DNA of 64,000 bases from Bradyrhizobium sp. CCBAU 53351 (GTDB lineage: Bacteria; Pseudomonadota; Alphaproteobacteria; Rhizobiales; Xanthobacteraceae). Of the stretch, positions 16,406-24,665 are shown in pieces. Location: positions 62,001-126,000 of the forward strand of contig NZ_CP030059.1 in NCBI RefSeq assembly GCF_015291745.1, read 5' to 3'. Numbering within the stretch: the stretch's first letter is position 1; each line of letters opens with the position of its first letter. Made by a program: the position numbers and the translations under genes. The notes below the pieces were generated by a model. That model worked only from the letters and a program-made list of their open reading frames with translations, ran no database searches and was not told the DNA's origin.

Positions 16406-18085
16406 TCAGCCCAACCTGAATCTGATGCCACTCCGCGCGAGACCACCCGATATCCCGACCGGCGTGCCGTCAGCACGCCAGCAGGCGGCCCCGGTCATGG
16501 TGCCGTCGTCGTCGAAAGCGATGCCGTTCATGCCGCCTGCGACCGTCGCAACGGGCTGCACTGTGTGGCCGAGGCTTTCGAGCTTGGTGCGCACGGTCTC
16601 CGGCACCGTCTGCTCGACCTCGAGCGCGTTGCCCTCGGTCCAGACCCTGGGCGCCTCGACGGCCTCCTGCAGGCTCATGCCGTGGTCGATCAGATTGACC
16701 AGGGCCTGCATCGCACTCGGAAAGATGCGCTTGCCGCCGGGCAATCCGAGCGCATAGCGCAGCTTACCACCCTTCAGCGCCATCATCGGCGACATCGAGG
16801 TGGTGACACGCTTGCCCGGCGCCAGCGAGAGCGCGTGGCCCGGTCGCGGATCGAACAGGTTCATGTAGTTGTTGGCAATGGCCCCTAAGCCCGGGATCAT
16901 GATCTTGGCGCCGAACAGATTGTTGATGGTCTGCGTCGTCGCGACCACGTTTCCGAAAGCGTCCGCCGAAGTCATGTGCGTGGTGTGGGCACCTTCGAGC
17001 TGCGACACGCCGGCGCCCCAATTCTGCGCCCGCACGGAGTCGATGGCGCGCCGGCGCTCTTCGGCATAGGCTTTGGAGGTCAGTTTCTCCACGGGGACGC
17101 CGACATAATCAGGATCGCCGCTGGCCGCAGCGCGGTCGGCAAAGGCGATCTTCAGCACCTCGGCAAGATAGTGGATCGTCTCTGACGTGCCGAAGCCGAG
17201 GGCGCCGATGTCATAGCCCTCCAGGATGTTGAGCATCTGGGCAATGTGCACGCCGGACGCGGCGGGCGGCGGAGGTCCAAGGATGGTCCAGCCGCGATAA
17301 TCGGCGCGGACCGGCTGCCGCTCGACGGTCTTGTAAGCCGTGAGGTCATTGCGACGAATGAAGCCGCCGTTCTTCTCTATGTAGTTGGCGAGGATATCGC
17401 CGAGCGGCCCTTCGTAGAGAGCTTTTTCGCCATGATCGGCGATATAGCGCAAGGTCTCGGCATATTCGGCTTGCACCACGCGCTCGCCGACCTTCAGCGG
17501 CTCGCCATCGGGCAGATAGATCGCCGCGATCGGCTTGTCCTTGCGCATCTCGACGGCGCTCTCGCTGATGCATTCATGCAGGTAGGGCGTCGCCGCATAG
17601 CCGCGGGCCGCATGCTTGATCGCGGGCTGAATCACGTCGGCGAGGCTCATGGTGCCAAACCGATGCAGGGTCTCGCACCAGGCCTTGAGCGAGCCCGGCA
17701 CCGCGACGGCCTTCGCCCCGTTGAGGTTCTCGTTGCCGACGGTGTCGAACACGTCGTGGGCCGAGCCCGGCGCGGACGTATAGGTCGTGTCGCGAACGGC
17801 CGACGGGACGGTGCTCTGGCCATCGATGAAGCGGTGGCTACCGTCGGCCAGCCGGATGTGTGCCATGCCGCCGCCGATGATGCCCACCATCATCGGCTCG
17901 ACCACGGTCAGCGTGAACAGGGTCGCGATCGCGGCATCGATGGCGTTGCCGCCGGCGGCCAGCATCTCGGCGCCAGCGCTGGAGGCCAGGGGATGGTTGC
18001 TGACCACCATGCCGCGGCTCGAGACCGCCGGCATCTTCTGGCAGTCAAAGGTGGTTGTTGTCCGGTCGCGCCAGTTACCGCTCAT
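16406..18085 (-). CDS. ggt: gamma-glutamyltransferase family protein
   Basis: The 559-residue proenzyme belongs to the Ntn-hydrolase GGT family, which cleaves or transfers gamma-glutamyl groups such as that of glutathione. The autoprocessing site is the Thr pair in LEGAHTTHMTSADAFGN (near residue 366), giving a large and a small subunit. The substrate-binding segments VATTQTINNLFGAKI and PGKRVTTSMSPMMAL follow. N-terminal blocks NHPLASSAGAEMLAAGGNAIDAAIA and GIIGGGMAHIRL are standard. No signal peptide is seen at the chosen start, so this copy may be cytoplasmic, unlike E. coli GGT. It stands alone, divergent from parA. Confidence 0.9.
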   Translation of the reverse strand: MSGNWRDRTTTTFDCQKMPAVSSRGMVVSNHPLASSAGAEMLAAGGNAIDAAIATLFTLTVVEPMMVGIIGGGMAHIRLADGSHRFIDGQSTVPSAVRDTTYTSAPGSAHDVFDTVGNENLNGAKAVAVPGSLKAWCETLHRFGTMSLADVIQPAIKHAARGYAATPYLHECISESAVEMRKDKPIAAIYLPDGEPLKVGERVVQAEYAETLRYIADHGEKALYEGPLGDILANYIEKNGGFIRRNDLTAYKTVERQPVRADYRGWTILGPPPPAASGVHIAQMLNILEGYDIGALGFGTSETIHYLAEVLKIAFADRAAASGDPDYVGVPVEKLTSKAYAEERRRAIDSVRAQNWGAGVSQLEGAHTTHMTSADAFGNVVATTQTINNLFGAKIMIPGLGAIANNYMNLFDPRPGHALSLAPGKRVTTSMSPMMALKGGKLRYALGLPGGKRIFPSAMQALVNLIDHGMSLQEAVEAPRVWTEGNALEVEQTVPETVRTKLESLGHTVQPVATVAGGMNGIAFDDDGTMTGAACWRADGTPVGISGGLARSGIRFRLG

Positions 18086-18321
18086 CGCCTGCCCTTTCCA
18101 TCACGGCAGCGAGCACATCACACGTACGAGTACTGGTCCAGTAATGGTACGGATTAGCTGGCATTCCCTATTCCGCCATCATCATGACTGCTGATTCGGA
18201 CCTCCGCGATCCCCTTTGGATCGGGCCGGCACGTCCTGAGCGAGAAGAGCTCAGCATCGCGATTGATGCACGTTCGCGTGGCGTATTCCTGACCCAAGCA
18301 CTCCAAAGGATTGACCTTCAA

Positions 18322-19065
18322 ATGCACACGATCGTACTGGCCACCCAAAAGGGTGGCAGCGGCAAGAGCACGCTCGCCATCGGTCTCGCGCTCGCAGCCA
18401 AGCAGGCCGGCTTTACCGTCCGCCTGATCGAGACCGACCCGCAGGGCACCCTGTCCAACTGGCAGCGTCGCCGCACCGCCGACGATCTCGTCGTCGAGCC
18501 GATCTACCACGCCGCCGACATCGAGCCGCGCCTGAAGATGCTGGCTGACAGCGGCCTGCAGCTCGCGATCGTCGACACCGCCGCCGGTCTTTCCGCCGCC
18601 ACCACCGCTGCGATCCGTCATTCCGACCTCTGTCTGATCCCGGCCCGCCCGAGCGTCGCCGACATCGAGGCGACCGTCTCCACCCTCAGCGTTGCCCGCG
18701 CCTGGAAGCGGCCCTACAGCTTCGTGCTCAACCAGACCCCGATCCGCGGCCAGCGCATCGACAACGCCGCCAACACGCTCGCCGAGGAAGCCGCACTCGA
18801 TCTCGCTGACGTGCTGGCACGCCCACTGATCGTGATGCGCAATGATCACCAGGACTCGCTCGCGAGCGGCCTTGCGGTGAGCGAATTCGCGCCGAACGGC
18901 AAGTCCGCGGACGAGATCCGCGGCCTCTGGCGCTGGATCGAGACCCGGCTCGAGCTCGAAGCCACGACCAATGTCCTGATCGACCAGGTGATGTCGGCCG
19001 CAGACGGCATGCTGCACATCGCTGCCGAGCTCGCGTCGGACGAGACCACGACTCTGGCGTCCTGA
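18322..19065 (+). CDS. ParA/MinD-type ATPase, orphan
   Basis: A 247-residue P-loop ATPase with the deviant Walker A motif KGGSGKST (residues 10-17) and the Walker A-prime/B elements IETDPQG and LAIVDTAAG. The start ATG 18322 follows AAAGGATTGACC; the open frame extends upstream to 18184 without clear coding character. Family members position plasmids, chromosomes or large protein complexes by ATP-dependent dimerisation. No parB-like gene or parS-like repeat is adjacent, and the real chromosomal parAB pair would sit near gidAB. It may position another cargo. It ends at a strong terminator. Confidence 0.88.
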   Translation: MHTIVLATQKGGSGKSTLAIGLALAAKQAGFTVRLIETDPQGTLSNWQRRRTADDLVVEPIYHAADIEPRLKMLADSGLQLAIVDTAAGLSAATTAAIRHSDLCLIPARPSVADIEATVSTLSVARAWKRPYSFVLNQTPIRGQRIDNAANTLAEEAALDLADVLARPLIVMRNDHQDSLASGLAVSEFAPNGKSADEIRGLWRWIETRLELEATTNVLIDQVMSAADGMLHIAAELASDETTTLAS

Positions 19066-19122
19066 GCGGGGCGATCGCTCAGACGACCGTCGGCCCTTCG
19101 CCATCCGGAAGGGCCGAAGCGA

Positions 19123-19172
19123 CGAAGCAATCCGGCCACCAGCCCGGCCGGATTGCTTCGCTTCGCGTTTTT
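19123..19172 (+). terminator. intrinsic terminator after parA
   Basis: A perfect 15-base-pair stem (arms CGAAGCAATCCGGCC at 19123-19137 and its complement at 19146-19160) closes an eight-base loop. It is followed by CTTCGCGTTTTT. A smaller hairpin (CGGCCCTT/AAGGGCCG) lies just upstream at 19091-19116. It may also serve the convergent mutM transcript. Confidence 0.85.
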
Positions 19173-19197
19173 GGGAAGACGCCTTCGTGCCCGATCA

Positions 19198-20097
19198 TCA
19201 CTTCTGACATTTCGGACACCAGAAGGTCGACCGGCCATTCTGGGTGAAACGCTTGATCGTGCCGCCGCAGCGCGGCGTGGTGCATTTCTCGCCCTCGCGG
19301 TCGTAGACTTTGAACGAATGCTGGAAATAGCCGAGCTCGCCGGAGGTCTGGCGATGATCGCGCAGTGACGAACCGCCGGCTTTGATGGCGTCGTTCAGCA
19401 CGGTGTGGATCGCACCGACCAGCCGCTTCGCATGATCGGTCGGCTCGCCCGCGCCGACGCCCTTGCGACCCTTGGTCGCGAGCGTCGCGGCGATCCGGCG
19501 TGGCGACAGATGCGAGCGATGCAGGGCTTCGCAGACATAGATGTTGCCGAGGCCTGCGACCACGCGCTGGTCGAGCAGTGCCGCCTTCAGGCTCGTGAGC
19601 TTGCCTGCGCAGGCCCCCGCCAGCATCGCGGCATCGAATTCGTTGCCGAGCGGCTCGGGGCCGAGCCCACGCAACAACGGCTCCTCGTCGAGCGCACTGC
19701 GCGCGATCACTTTCATGTAACCGAAGCGGCGCGGATCGTTGAAGACGATATCCGCGCCGGAGGACATCCGAAACAGCACGTGGTCGTGCGCCGAATCCTT
19801 GCCCTTCGGATAGTGAAACTCGCCCGGAGCGGCGTCGTTGTCCGGCTTGATGACGCGGAACGAGCCCGACATGCCCAGATGCATCAGAAGCACGTCACCG
19901 GAGGCAAGATCGGCCATGAGATATTTTGCGCGGCGGCCCAGTCCTGTGACGACCTGGCCCTGGAGCCGGGCCACGAAGTCCGGCTGGAACGGAAAGCGCA
20001 GGTCCGGCCGGCGAGCCTCCGCCTTGAGGATTTTCGCACCCTCCATGGCGGGCTGAAGGCCGCGGCGGACGGTCTCGACTTCGGGCAATTCAGGCAT
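19198..20097 (-). CDS. mutM: formamidopyrimidine-DNA glycosylase (Fpg/MutM)
   Basis: MutM removes oxidised purines such as 8-oxoguanine and nicks the abasic site. After Met removal the product begins [13 protein letters not shown], with Pro1 as the Schiff-base nucleophile and Glu2 as the acid. The helix-two-turn-helix block contains [20 protein letters not shown]. The C-terminal zinc finger has all four Cys ([15 protein letters not shown]... CPKC), with the DNA-contacting Arg in NGRSTFWC. The 299-residue length is slightly longer than in E. coli, because of a Gly/Lys-rich insertion near residue 215 ([12 protein letters not shown]). It is divergent from ubiE. Confidence 0.96.
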   Translation of the reverse strand: MPELPEVETVRRGLQPAMEGAKILKAEARRPDLRFPFQPDFVARLQGQVVTGLGRRAKYLMADLASGDVLLMHLGMSGSFRVIKPDNDAAPGEFHYPKGKDSAHDHVLFRMSSGADIVFNDPRRFGYMKVIARSALDEEPLLRGLGPEPLGNEFDAAMLAGACAGKLTSLKAALLDQRVVAGLGNIYVCEALHRSHLSPRRIAATLATKGRKGVGAGEPTDHAKRLVGAIHTVLNDAIKAGGSSLRDHRQTSGELGYFQHSFKVYDREGEKCTTPRCGGTIKRFTQNGRSTFWCPKCQK

Positions 20098-20178
20098 GGT
20101 CAGGCATTCACCTTATGAGGGCGGTGTGATAGCGCCATTGCGGCGGGCGCGCTATGGTCCGCCCAGTGGAGTAGAGTA

Positions 20179-20940
20179 ATGGATCGGCCGGGCGAAACCA
20201 CGCATTTTGGCTTCAGGGACGTGCCCCTCGGGGACAAGCAGACGCTGGTGAACGACGTGTTTCACAGCGTGGCGTCGCGCTATGATTTGATGAACGATTT
20301 GATGTCCGGCGGCCTGCACCGGGTCTGGAAGGACATCATGATCACGGCGCTGGATCCGCCCAGGAGCGATCGGCCGTTCGCCTTGCTCGACGTGGCCGGC
20401 GGCACCGGCGACATCTCGTTCCGCGCCGCCAAGGCCGCAGGTGCGGGCTTCCATGCCACCGTCTGCGACATCAACACCGACATGCTGGCGGTAGGCCGCG
20501 AGCGCGCGGCCAAGCGGCATCTCGAAGCCAAAGTCGATTTCGTCGAAGGCAATGCCGAAGCGCTCGGCTTCGCGGACCGCAGCTTCGACGCCTATACGAT
20601 CGCGTTCGGCATTCGCAACGTGCCCCGGATCGATCTGGCGCTGCACGAAGCCTATCGCGTGCTGAGGCCCGGCAGCCGCTTCCTCTGCCTTGAATTCTCC
20701 AGCGTCGAGATGCCCGGGCTCGATCGGCTTTATGACCTGTTCTCGTTCAAGGTGATCCCGCCGCTCGGCCGCATGATCACGGGCGATGCCGAGTCCTACC
20801 AATATCTCGTTGAATCGATCCGCAAGTTTCCGAAGCCGAACGCCTTCGCCGACATGATCCGCGAAGCCGGCTTTTCCCGCGTCAGCTGGCAGACATTGTC
20901 CGGCGGCATCGTCGCACTGCATTCGGGCTGGCGTTTGTGA
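20179..20940 (+). CDS. ubiE: demethylmenaquinone/2-octaprenyl-6-methoxy-benzoquinol methylase UbiE
   Basis: UbiE is the SAM-dependent C-methyltransferase of ubiquinone (and menaquinone) synthesis. The 253-residue product carries the SAM loop [16 protein letters not shown] (near residue 74), the acidic turn VCDINTDML, and the family signatures [17 protein letters not shown] and [20 protein letters not shown]. The start ATG 20179 follows GGAGTAGAGTA. Its stop overlaps the GTG start of ubiB by four bases, showing translational coupling within a ubiquinone operon. Confidence 0.95.
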   Translation: MDRPGETTHFGFRDVPLGDKQTLVNDVFHSVASRYDLMNDLMSGGLHRVWKDIMITALDPPRSDRPFALLDVAGGTGDISFRAAKAAGAGFHATVCDINTDMLAVGRERAAKRHLEAKVDFVEGNAEALGFADRSFDAYTIAFGIRNVPRIDLALHEAYRVLRPGSRFLCLEFSSVEMPGLDRLYDLFSFKVIPPLGRMITGDAESYQYLVESIRKFPKPNAFADMIREAGFSRVSWQTLSGGIVALHSGWRL

Positions 20941-22511
20941 TCTCTGCCTTCAACCACATTTCGCGCCTGATCCGCGCCGCGTTCGTCTTCGCGCGCGAGG
21001 GCGTGTTCGGCTCGGTCGATCCGAGCCTGGTGCCCCCGCCGGGACAGCTCGCGCTGAAGCTCGCACGCCTGGTCGAACGCCGCGGCACCAAGCACGGTCC
21101 CCGGATCGCTCGCGCGCTGACACGGATGGGCCCCGCCTATCTCAAGCTCGGACAGTTCCTGGCGACGCGCCCCGACGTCGTCGGCGTCATCATGGCCCGC
21201 GACCTCGAAAGCCTGCAGGATCGCCTGCCGCCGTTTCCGCAGGACGAAGCCGAGGCCGCGATCGCGACGTCGCTGGAGCGCCCGCTGAAGGACGTGTTCG
21301 TGAGCTTCGGGCCGGCCGTCGCAGCCGCCTCGATCGCGCAGGTGCATCGCGGCGAAGTCCTGCACGACCGGATCCGCAAATCGGTCGCGGTCAAGGTGCT
21401 CCGGCCGAACGTCGCCGCGCGTTTCCGCCGCGATCTCTCCGACTTCTTCTTCGTCGCACACAAGGCCGAGACCTACTCGGCGGAAGCGCGGCGGCTGCGC
21501 CTCATCGAAGTCATCAACACCATGTCGCGCTCGGTCGCCATGGAGATGGACCTGCGTCTCGAGGCAGCTGCGCTGTCGGAGATGGCGGAGAACACCCGCG
21601 ACGACCCCGATTTCCGCGTGCCTGCAGTCGACTGGGACCGCACCACGCACAACGTGCTGACGATGGAGTGGATCGACGGCATCGCGCTGAACGATCACAA
21701 GCGCCTGGAAGAGGCGCAGGTCGATTTGCCCGACCTTGGCCGCAAGGTGATCCAGAGCTTCCTGCGCCACGCGCTGCGCGACGGCTTCTTCCATGCCGAC
21801 ATGCATCCGGGCAATCTGTTCCTCGACGACGCCGGCCGTCTCGTCGCGGTCGATTTCGGCATCATGGGCCGGCTCGGCATGAAGGAGCGGCGCTTCCTCG
21901 CCGAAATCCTGCTCGGCTTCATCACCCGCGACTATCGCCGCGTCGCCGAGGTGCATTTCGAGGCGGGCTACGTGCCCGCGCATCACTCGGTCGAGAATTT
22001 CGCGCAAGCCATCCGCGCCATCGGCGAGCCGATCCACAATCGCACGGCGGAAGAGATCTCGATGGCGCGGCTCTTGACGCTGCTGCTCGAGGTCACCGGC
22101 CTGTTCGACATGACGACGCGGCCCGAGCTGATCCTGCTGCAGAAGACCATGGTCGTGGTCGAAGGCGTGGCGCGCGGCTTCGACCCCCGGCTCGACATCT
22201 GGAAGGTCGCCGACCCCGTGGTGCGCGAATGGATCGAGCGCAATCTCGGTCCGATCGGCCGGGTGCAGGGCGCGCTCGCCGGAACCGGCGACATCGCGCG
22301 GGTGCTGATGCGGCTGCCAGAGATCGCCGAGCGGTCGGTGAAGGTGCTCGAGCAACTCGAAACCATGACGCGGGAGGGCATCAGGCTGTCGCCGGAGAGC
22401 ATCGCCGCGATGGGACGGAGCGAAGGCCGCAAGAACCGCTGGCGCACCGTCGCGCTCTGGATCATCGCCGCGACCTTCATCGGAATCCTGATCGCCGTCC
22501 GGAATTTCTGA
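20937..22511 (+). CDS. ubiB: ubiquinone biosynthesis atypical kinase UbiB
   Basis: UbiB is an ADCK/ABC1-type atypical kinase/ATPase required for ubiquinone synthesis. The 524-residue product has the family KxGQ motif ([14 protein letters not shown]), the Ala-rich loop that replaces the kinase P-loop ([12 protein letters not shown]), the ion-binding sites [10 protein letters not shown] and VAVDFGIMG, and a C-terminal membrane helix ([17 protein letters not shown]). The start is GTG 20937, inside the ubiE stop. It supports lipid-bound ubiquinone intermediates at the membrane rather than being the hydroxylase of its old name. It ends 56 bases before coaBC. Confidence 0.95.
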   Translation: MISAFNHISRLIRAAFVFAREGVFGSVDPSLVPPPGQLALKLARLVERRGTKHGPRIARALTRMGPAYLKLGQFLATRPDVVGVIMARDLESLQDRLPPFPQDEAEAAIATSLERPLKDVFVSFGPAVAAASIAQVHRGEVLHDRIRKSVAVKVLRPNVAARFRRDLSDFFFVAHKAETYSAEARRLRLIEVINTMSRSVAMEMDLRLEAAALSEMAENTRDDPDFRVPAVDWDRTTHNVLTMEWIDGIALNDHKRLEEAQVDLPDLGRKVIQSFLRHALRDGFFHADMHPGNLFLDDAGRLVAVDFGIMGRLGMKERRFLAEILLGFITRDYRRVAEVHFEAGYVPAHHSVENFAQAIRAIGEPIHNRTAEEISMARLLTLLLEVTGLFDMTTRPELILLQKTMVVVEGVARGFDPRLDIWKVADPVVREWIERNLGPIGRVQGALAGTGDIARVLMRLPEIAERSVKVLEQLETMTREGIRLSPESIAAMGRSEGRKNRWRTVALWIIAATFIGILIAVRNF

Positions 22512-22528
22512 TTGCACTGCAATCATGC

Positions 22529-22551
22529 GAATGATAGCATCGCTATCATTC
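22529..22551 (+). promoter_or_regulatory. perfect inverted repeat, putative FitA-like operator before coaBC
   Basis: Arms GAATGATAGC (22529-22538) and its exact complement (22542-22551) flank ATC. The site lies in the 56-base ubiB-coaBC gap, six bases before the ribosome-binding site GGAGG (22558-22562) of coaBC. It is AT-rich in a GC-rich region. The half-sites TGATAGCA and (C/T)GCTATCA resemble, from memory, the half-sites bound by the FitA antitoxin of Neisseria, though in the opposite order and closer together. Because the downstream protein starts with a FitA-like domain, self-binding is likely but not shown. An RNA hairpin is the alternative. Confidence 0.7.
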
Positions 22552-22567
22552 CGTGCTGGAGGGCGCC

Positions 22568-24019
22568 GTGGCAAGCCTCACCATCCGCAAGCTCGACGAA
22601 CACGTCAAAACCTATCTGCGGCTGCGCTCGGCCAAGAACCACAGGTCGGTCGAGGAAGAGGTCCGGGTCATCCTGCGGGAGCTGATCGAGGGCCGCGAGG
22701 AGCCGCTGACGCCGTTTTCGGCGCCGCCCGCCGCATCCACCGCCCCGACGCCGCAGCGCACCGGCGCGGTCGCAGAGGCCAGCGTCACCCTGATCATCGG
22801 CGGCGGCATCGCGGCCTACAAATCGCTCGACCTGATCCGCAGGCTGAAGGAGCGCCGCATCGAGGTTCGCTGCGTGCTGACCAAGGCGGCCCAGCAATTC
22901 GTCACGCCGCTGGCGGTGAGCGCGCTGTCGCATGAGCGCGTCTACACCGACCTGTTCGATCCCCAGAGCGAGTTCGACGCCGGGCATATCCGCCTCGCGC
23001 GCGACTGCGACCTCATCGTGGTGGCGCCGGCCACCGCCGATCTGATGGCGAAGATGGCGAACGGCCATGCCGACGATCTCGCCAGTGCCATCCTGCTCGC
23101 AACCAACCGCAAGGTGCTGCTGGCACCGGCGATGAATCCGCTGATGTGGAGCAATGCGGCGACACGCCGCAACGTCACGCAGCTTCAGCGCGACGGCGTC
23201 GTGCTGTGTGGACCGAATTCCGGCGAGATGGCGGAGGCGGGCGAGGCGGGTGTCGGCCGCATGTCGGAGGCGATCGAGATCGCCAATGCCGCCGAGCGCC
23301 TGCTGCGGCCTCCGATGCCAAAGCCGCTCGCCGGCAAGCGCGTGCTGATCACCGCAGGCCCCACGCACGAGCCAATCGATCCGGTGCGCTACATCGCCAA
23401 CCGCTCCTCCGGCAAGCAGGGCTTTGCCATTGCCGCGGCCGCTCAGGCCGCCGGTGCCGAGGTGATCCTGGTGAGCGGTCCGGTCGATCTCAGCGATCCC
23501 CCGGGCGTGACGGTAAAGCATGTCGAATCGGCCCGGCAGATGCTGGAGCAGGTGCAGGCCGCGCTGCCCGCCGACATCGCGATCTTCGCTGCCGCCGTCG
23601 CCGATTGGCGCGTCGCCAATGAAGGCGAGCAGAAGCTGAAGAAGACGTCCGCCGGCATGCCGCCGCTGCAGCTGGTCGAGAATCCCGACATCCTCGCCAC
23701 GATTTCAAAACTGACCGACAAGCGCCCGCCGCTGGTGATCGGCTTTGCCGCCGAGACCGAGCACCTCATCGACAACGCCAAGTCCAAGCTGGAGCGCAAG
23801 GGCTGCGACTGGATCGTCGCCAACGACGTCTCCCCCGCCACCGGCGTGATGGGCGGCGACCGCAACACCGTGCATCTGATCAGCCGCAAGAATGGCGAGA
23901 AGAACGGCGAGATTGCAGTTGATTCCTGGCCGGTGATGACCAAGGAACAGGTCGCCATCGAACTGGTCGCGCACATCGCAAAGAGCGCGACCGACACATC
24001 CCTGGAGTCGGCGCCTTGA
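22568..24019 (+). CDS. coaBC: CoaBC (phosphopantothenoylcysteine synthase/decarboxylase) with N-terminal FitA-like RHH domain
   Basis: CoaBC joins phosphopantothenate to cysteine (CoaB) and decarboxylates the product (CoaC) in coenzyme A synthesis. I start at GTG 22568, five bases after GGAGG, giving 483 residues. Residues 1-45 form a ribbon-helix-helix domain of FitA/VapB type ([28 protein letters not shown]). A Pro/Ala/Thr linker (46-71) leads to CoaC (72-250), with His140 in GHIRLAR and the PxMNxxMW motif at 187-194. The usual ACGE-type substrate-clamp Cys is absent: the segment reads [14 protein letters not shown]. CoaB (about 256-483) has [21 protein letters not shown]. The fusion is in one frame with no stop. 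No PIN toxin is present. Confidence 0.92.
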   Translation: MASLTIRKLDEHVKTYLRLRSAKNHRSVEEEVRVILRELIEGREEPLTPFSAPPAASTAPTPQRTGAVAEASVTLIIGGGIAAYKSLDLIRRLKERRIEVRCVLTKAAQQFVTPLAVSALSHERVYTDLFDPQSEFDAGHIRLARDCDLIVVAPATADLMAKMANGHADDLASAILLATNRKVLLAPAMNPLMWSNAATRRNVTQLQRDGVVLCGPNSGEMAEAGEAGVGRMSEAIEIANAAERLLRPPMPKPLAGKRVLITAGPTHEPIDPVRYIANRSSGKQGFAIAAAAQAAGAEVILVSGPVDLSDPPGVTVKHVESARQMLEQVQAALPADIAIFAAAVADWRVANEGEQKLKKTSAGMPPLQLVENPDILATISKLTDKRPPLVIGFAAETEHLIDNAKSKLERKGCDWIVANDVSPATGVMGGDRNTVHLISRKNGEKNGEIAVDSWPVMTKEQVAIELVAHIAKSATDTSLESAP

Positions 24020-24474
24020 GCACGAAAGTCACTGTCGAACTGCAGCAACTGGCGCATGCCGACGGCCTGCCATTGCCGGCCTATCAGACCAGTGAGGCCG
24101 CCGGGCTCGATTTGATGGCCGCGGTTGCGGACAGCGAGCCGCTGACGCTCGCGCCCGGCCAATATGTGCTGGTGCCGACCGGGCTTGCGATCGCCTTGCC
24201 GCCCGGCTTTGAGGCCCAGGTGCGGCCGCGCTCGGGACTCGCGGCCAAGCACGGCGTCACCGTGCTGAACTCGCCGGGCACGATCGACGCCGACTATCGC
24301 GGCGAGATCAAGGTGATCCTGATCAATCACGGCACGGCCCCGTTCGTGATCAAGCGCGGCGAACGCATCGCCCAGATGGTGATCGCGCCCGTGGTGCAGG
24401 CGGCGCTGGTTCCAGTGGCGACGTTGTCGACGACCGATCGCGGCGCCGGCGGCTTCGGCTCGACCGGGCGCTAA
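24016..24474 (+). CDS. dut: deoxyuridine 5'-triphosphate nucleotidohydrolase (dUTPase)
   Basis: Dut hydrolyses dUTP to dUMP, keeping uracil out of DNA and feeding thymidylate synthesis. The 152-residue trimeric dUTPase shows its five motifs: [39 protein letters not shown] and the C-terminal P-loop-like [12 protein letters not shown]. It starts at TTG 24016, overlapping the coaBC stop by four bases, so it is translationally coupled to coaBC; the coaBC-dut order is common in bacteria. Confidence 0.95.
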   Translation: MSTKVTVELQQLAHADGLPLPAYQTSEAAGLDLMAAVADSEPLTLAPGQYVLVPTGLAIALPPGFEAQVRPRSGLAAKHGVTVLNSPGTIDADYRGEIKVILINHGTAPFVIKRGERIAQMVIAPVVQAALVPVATLSTTDRGAGGFGSTGR

Positions 24475-24528
24475 CGTACGGCAGATCAAGCCGAATCATC
24501 CCGAAGAACTACGTGAGCTGGAACACCG

Positions 24529-24550
24529 GGCCCCGCATTTTTTTGGGGCC
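24529..24550. terminator. possible hairpin terminator between dut and divL
   Basis: Arms GGCCCC (24529-24534) and GGGGCC (24545-24550) flank a ten-base loop that itself contains seven T. The T run is in the loop rather than after the stem on the plus strand, so termination efficiency is uncertain. It lies 55 bases after the dut stop. Confidence 0.4.
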
Positions 24551-24665
24551 GCCTTTGCGTTCACGATCTGGACTCTTACCGGCGGAGTCACGGTGAGGGT
24601 ATTGTCTTTTGATTCGCGCGCGACGGGGGTCGCCGCGCGTAGATTCGTGCGGTCTTGGGGCAACT

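Noticed and set aside
22512..22567. A toxin-antitoxin operon at coaBC
   Set aside because: The RHH domain is fused to CoaBC and no PIN-domain toxin frame lies within the neighbouring genes (ubiB, dut), so a complete module is not supported.
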